DNA from: Comamonas testosteroni
GTDB taxonomy: Bacteria; Pseudomonadota; Gammaproteobacteria; Burkholderiales; Burkholderiaceae_C
Reading direction: 5' to 3'
DNA: 64,000 bases
NCBI RefSeq assembly: GCF_014076415.1
Contig: NZ_CP043568.1
Location: forward strand, 2,108,001-2,172,000
A program made the position numbers and the translations under genes. Positions 61,626 through 64,000 of this stretch are shown here, piece by piece (position 1 is the stretch's first letter; each line of letters opens with the position of its first letter). Under the pieces are notes generated by a model. It had not been told where the DNA came from. It did no database searches and was given only the letters and a program-made list of their open reading frames with translations.

Positions 61626-64000
61626 ATGGCCACTTCCGCTGATTCTGTTCATTTCTTTGGCATACGCCATCACGGGCCAGGCTGCGCGCGCAGCCTGTTG
61701 CAGGCGCTTGAGGCCTTGCAACCCGATTGCCTGCTGGTGGAAGGCCCGCCCGAGGGGGAGGTGCTGCTGCCCATGCTGCAAAGTGCCGAGCTGCGCCCGC
61801 CGGTGGCCATGCTGGTCTATATGCAGGACGAGCCCAGCCAAGCCGCGTTCTATCCGTTTGCCGAGTTCTCACCCGAATGGCAGGCATTGCAGTGGGCCAG
61901 TCGCCAGGGTGTTGCCACCCGCTTTATCGACCTGCCCCAGACCCATGGCATGGCCATCGAGTTTGCGCGACGCGAAGCGCTGAAGAAGGCGGCTCAGGAA
62001 GCCGAGGAGACTGTGCTGTCGGCGGCTGTCCCGGACTCGGAGCAGGATGCCGCAGAAGCGCCAGAGGATGCGAAGGCCGCGACGCTGGCCGATATGCAGG
62101 ACGGTGACGAGCATGAGTTGCAGTTGGACCTTCCGGCACCGGCCCCTCAACATCTGCACCGCGATCCGCTGGACTGGCTGGCCCATGCCGCAGGCTTTGA
62201 CGATGGTGAGAGTTGGTGGAACCGTCTGGTCGAGGAGCGAGGTGACAGCGAAGCACTGTTTGAAAGCATTGGCGAGGTGATGACGGCAGCGCGCGAAGAG
62301 CTGGCCAAGGACGGCGAGCATTGGCGCGGCGAGGAATACATGAAGCGCGAAGCACTGCGCGAAGCCTATATGCGCCAGTGCATTCGCGAGGCGATCAAGG
62401 CCGGTCACCAGCGCATTGCCGTGGTCTGCGGTGCCTGGCATGTGCCGGCGCTCAAGGCCAGCGTGACGGCCAAGGCCGACAGTGCCCTGCTCAAAGGCCT
62501 GCCCAAGGCCAAGGTGATGGCGACCTGGGCCCCCTGGACTTACCGCAACCTGGCCAGCAGCAGCGGCTACGGCGCGGGCGTGACTTCCCCAGGCTGGTAC
62601 CAGCATTTGTGGCAGTGCTATCAGCCGCCCCCGGATTTGGAGTCAGATCAGCCTCAAACTATTGATGGTAAAGCGCAAGCAGCTATCAAAAACGAGATTT
62701 CTCCAGCCACGCTGCGCACGGCGGGCTGGCTGACGCGCGTGGCCCATCTGCTGCGCGACAAGGATCTGGATTGCTCCAGCGCTCACATCATCGAGGCCAC
62801 GCGGCTGTCCGAGAGTCTGGCGGCGCTGCGCGGCCAGCCCATGCCCGGCCTGGAGGAAATCAACGAGGCCATAGTCACCGTGATCTGCATGGGCGAGGAC
62901 GCTTCGCTCAGATTGATCGACGAGGAACTGACCGTCGGTCATGTGCTGGGCCAGGTGCCTGCCGATGTTCCCCAGGTGCCGCTGCAGCGCGATATCGAGC
63001 AGCAGCAGAAGTCGCTGCGCCTCAAGCCCGAAGCGGCAAGCAAGTTGCTGGCGCTGGATTTGCGCAAGGACACCGATCTGGCACGCAGCCATTTTCTGCA
63101 CCGTCTGCGTCTGCTCGGCATCGACTGGGGCGTGCGCGCCACCGATGCCCAGCGCAACCGGGGCACTTTCCGCGAAAGCTGGCAACTGCAGTGGGAGCCC
63201 GAGCTGGCGGTGCGCATCATCGAGGCCAGCGTGCACGGCGCGACCGTGGCCCAGGCGGCCACGGCAAAGCTGCGCTCCAGCCTGACGCCCGAGACCTCGC
63301 TGCCCGAAATCGCGCAGGCCATCGACGATGCGTTGCTGGCCGATTTGCCGCAACTGGTCGAGGCCCTGATCGCCACGCTGGCACAGCGTGCCGCCACCAC
63401 GGGCGATGTGGCCCAGCTTCTGCAGGCCTTGCCTCCGCTGGCCAATGTCTATCGCTATGGCAGTGTGCGCCAGACGGATACGGCCCTGCTGGCCGGCGTG
63501 ATCGATTCGCTGGTGCTGCGCGCCGCCATCGGCCTGCCTGTCGCCTGCATGGCCATGGATGAGGATGCTGCGGCCGCCATGAAGACCAAGGTGCTGGCGG
63601 CGCACGAGGCACTGCGGTTGCGCACCAGCGACGGCGAGGCGCAGCAGGCGGTGGATGCCTGGCGCCTGGCACTGCGCAGCCTGGCCATGGGGGATGCTGC
63701 AGCGGCGCTGCTGCGCGGCATGGCCTGCCGTCTGCTGCTGGACGAGCAGTTGCTGGAAAGCGCTGAAATCGTGCGCCAGTTCAACCGCAATCTTTCGCTG
63801 GGTGCGGCACCTATGGATGTGGCGGCCTGGCTGGACGGTTTTCTGAACCGGCAGGCGCTGGTGCTGCTGCATGACGAGTCCATCTGGGGGGCCGTCGATG
63901 CCTGGCTCAGCGGTCTGGGCGAGGTGCAGTTTGCACAGATTCTGCCGCTGGTGCGACGCAGTTTCTCGAGCTTCAGCAATCACGAGCGGCAAAGTCTGGG
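61626..64000 (+). CDS. DUF5682 family protein, 3' end outside the window
   Basis: The frame from ATG 61626 stays open to the window edge (791 codons). The N-terminus HFFGIRHHGPGCARSLLQAL, LQPDCLLVEGPPEGE and later KAGHQRIAVVCGAWHVPALK resemble the TraB/ChaN/EreA-like fold, in which paired His and Glu form an active site; this comparison is from memory. The C-terminal part is a long helical region (RLRLLGIDWGVRATDAQRNR, FRESWQLQWEPELAVRIIEA). Companion of the MoxR ATPase; the gap of 172 bases between them holds no gene. Confidence 0.85.
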   Translation, partial: MATSADSVHFFGIRHHGPGCARSLLQALEALQPDCLLVEGPPEGEVLLPMLQSAELRPPVAMLVYMQDEPSQAAFYPFAEFSPEWQALQWASRQGVATRFIDLPQTHGMAIEFARREALKKAAQEAEETVLSAAVPDSEQDAAEAPEDAKAATLADMQDGDEHELQLDLPAPAPQHLHRDPLDWLAHAAGFDDGESWWNRLVEERGDSEALFESIGEVMTAAREELAKDGEHWRGEEYMKREALREAYMRQCIREAIKAGHQRIAVVCGAWHVPALKASVTAKADSALLKGLPKAKVMATWAPWTYRNLASSSGYGAGVTSPGWYQHLWQCYQPPPDLESDQPQTIDGKAQAAIKNEISPATLRTAGWLTRVAHLLRDKDLDCSSAHIIEATRLSESLAALRGQPMPGLEEINEAIVTVICMGEDASLRLIDEELTVGHVLGQVPADVPQVPLQRDIEQQQKSLRLKPEAASKLLALDLRKDTDLARSHFLHRLRLLGIDWGVRATDAQRNRGTFRESWQLQWEPELAVRIIEASVHGATVAQAATAKLRSSLTPETSLPEIAQAIDDALLADLPQLVEALIATLAQRAATTGDVAQLLQALPPLANVYRYGSVRQTDTALLAGVIDSLVLRAAIGLPVACMAMDEDAAAAMKTKVLAAHEALRLRTSDGEAQQAVDAWRLALRSLAMGDAAAALLRGMACRLLLDEQLLESAEIVRQFNRNLSLGAAPMDVAAWLDGFLNRQALVLLHDESIWGAVDAWLSGLGEVQFAQILPLVRRSFSSFSNHERQSL

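Noticed and set aside
62643..63992. A 449-codon open frame antisense to the DUF5682 gene
   Set aside because: The sense frame is open to the window end, with conserved blocks; the antisense has low-complexity Gln/Gly/His content.

Overview
The window reads as chromosomal DNA of a Comamonas-like betaproteobacterium (family Comamonadaceae). This rests on high-GC coding sequence, a Bug/TctC-type receptor, an 85-residue IF-1, and the look of the ppiD, glnD, map and purL products. No rRNA is present, so genus level is an inference.

Layout. 1-7710 is the late end of a tailed prophage: tail/structural genes, then a lysis cassette (holin, signal-anchored lysozyme, Rz with an Rz1 gene nested in another frame). 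7711-8014 holds two gene stumps, one the C-terminus of an IS3-type transposase. 8189-11342 is a cargo block: a LuxR-type response regulator divergent from three small exported proteins, the first extremely rich in Gly, Ala, Ser, Asn and Thr. 11930-11976 is the 3' half of a tRNA (probably Val, UAC) ending in CCA and followed by a terminator, so it looks like the right attachment site of the prophage. A diverged copy of the same tRNA-tail-plus-terminator block lies at 17078-17169. The 5 kb between them is decayed phage DNA (rdgC with a nonsense codon, a frameshifted exonuclease) with a few intact genes, including a diguanylate cyclase.

17.4-23 kb: ppiD, two near-identical tRNA-His genes, a His-rich lipoprotein, a hidden 49-aa gene, an orphan Fur-like operator, an IS5-family element and initiator tRNA-Met. 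23.3-27 kb: a Bug receptor divergent from a LysR regulator, and an HxlR regulator divergent from an NmrA-like reductase.

27.8-38.1 kb is an apparent photo-oxidative stress regulon: ECF sigma and anti-sigma factors, ferritin-like protein, DUF3455 protein, lipocalin, FAD oxidoreductase, DUF2256 zinc-ribbon protein, CRY-DASH, FeS-type (6-4) photolyase, SDR and TIGR01777 epimerase. I find a shared promoter-like motif, ATCYMR-N14-YGTATW, before the sigma gene, the ferritin-like gene and the lipocalin.

38.3-44.3 kb is a six-gene signalling locus: receiver, HD-GYP, periplasmic sensor and PAS kinase on the minus strand, divergent from a DNA-binding receiver and a receiver-HPt protein. It probably links a periplasmic ligand to c-di-GMP turnover. 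A broken IS30 transposase abuts it.

45-55.8 kb is housekeeping: tRNA-Pro, infA, psd, glnD, map, purL. 56.2 kb has an autoregulated-looking XRE repressor. 57.1-64 kb is a four-gene operon (SWIM protein, DUF5691, MoxR ATPase, DUF5682) running off the window; it is a conserved but functionally unknown MoxR-type system. The best candidates for undescribed biology are the prophage-borne LuxR/exported-protein cassette, the MoxR-SWIM operon, and the six-gene phosphorelay.
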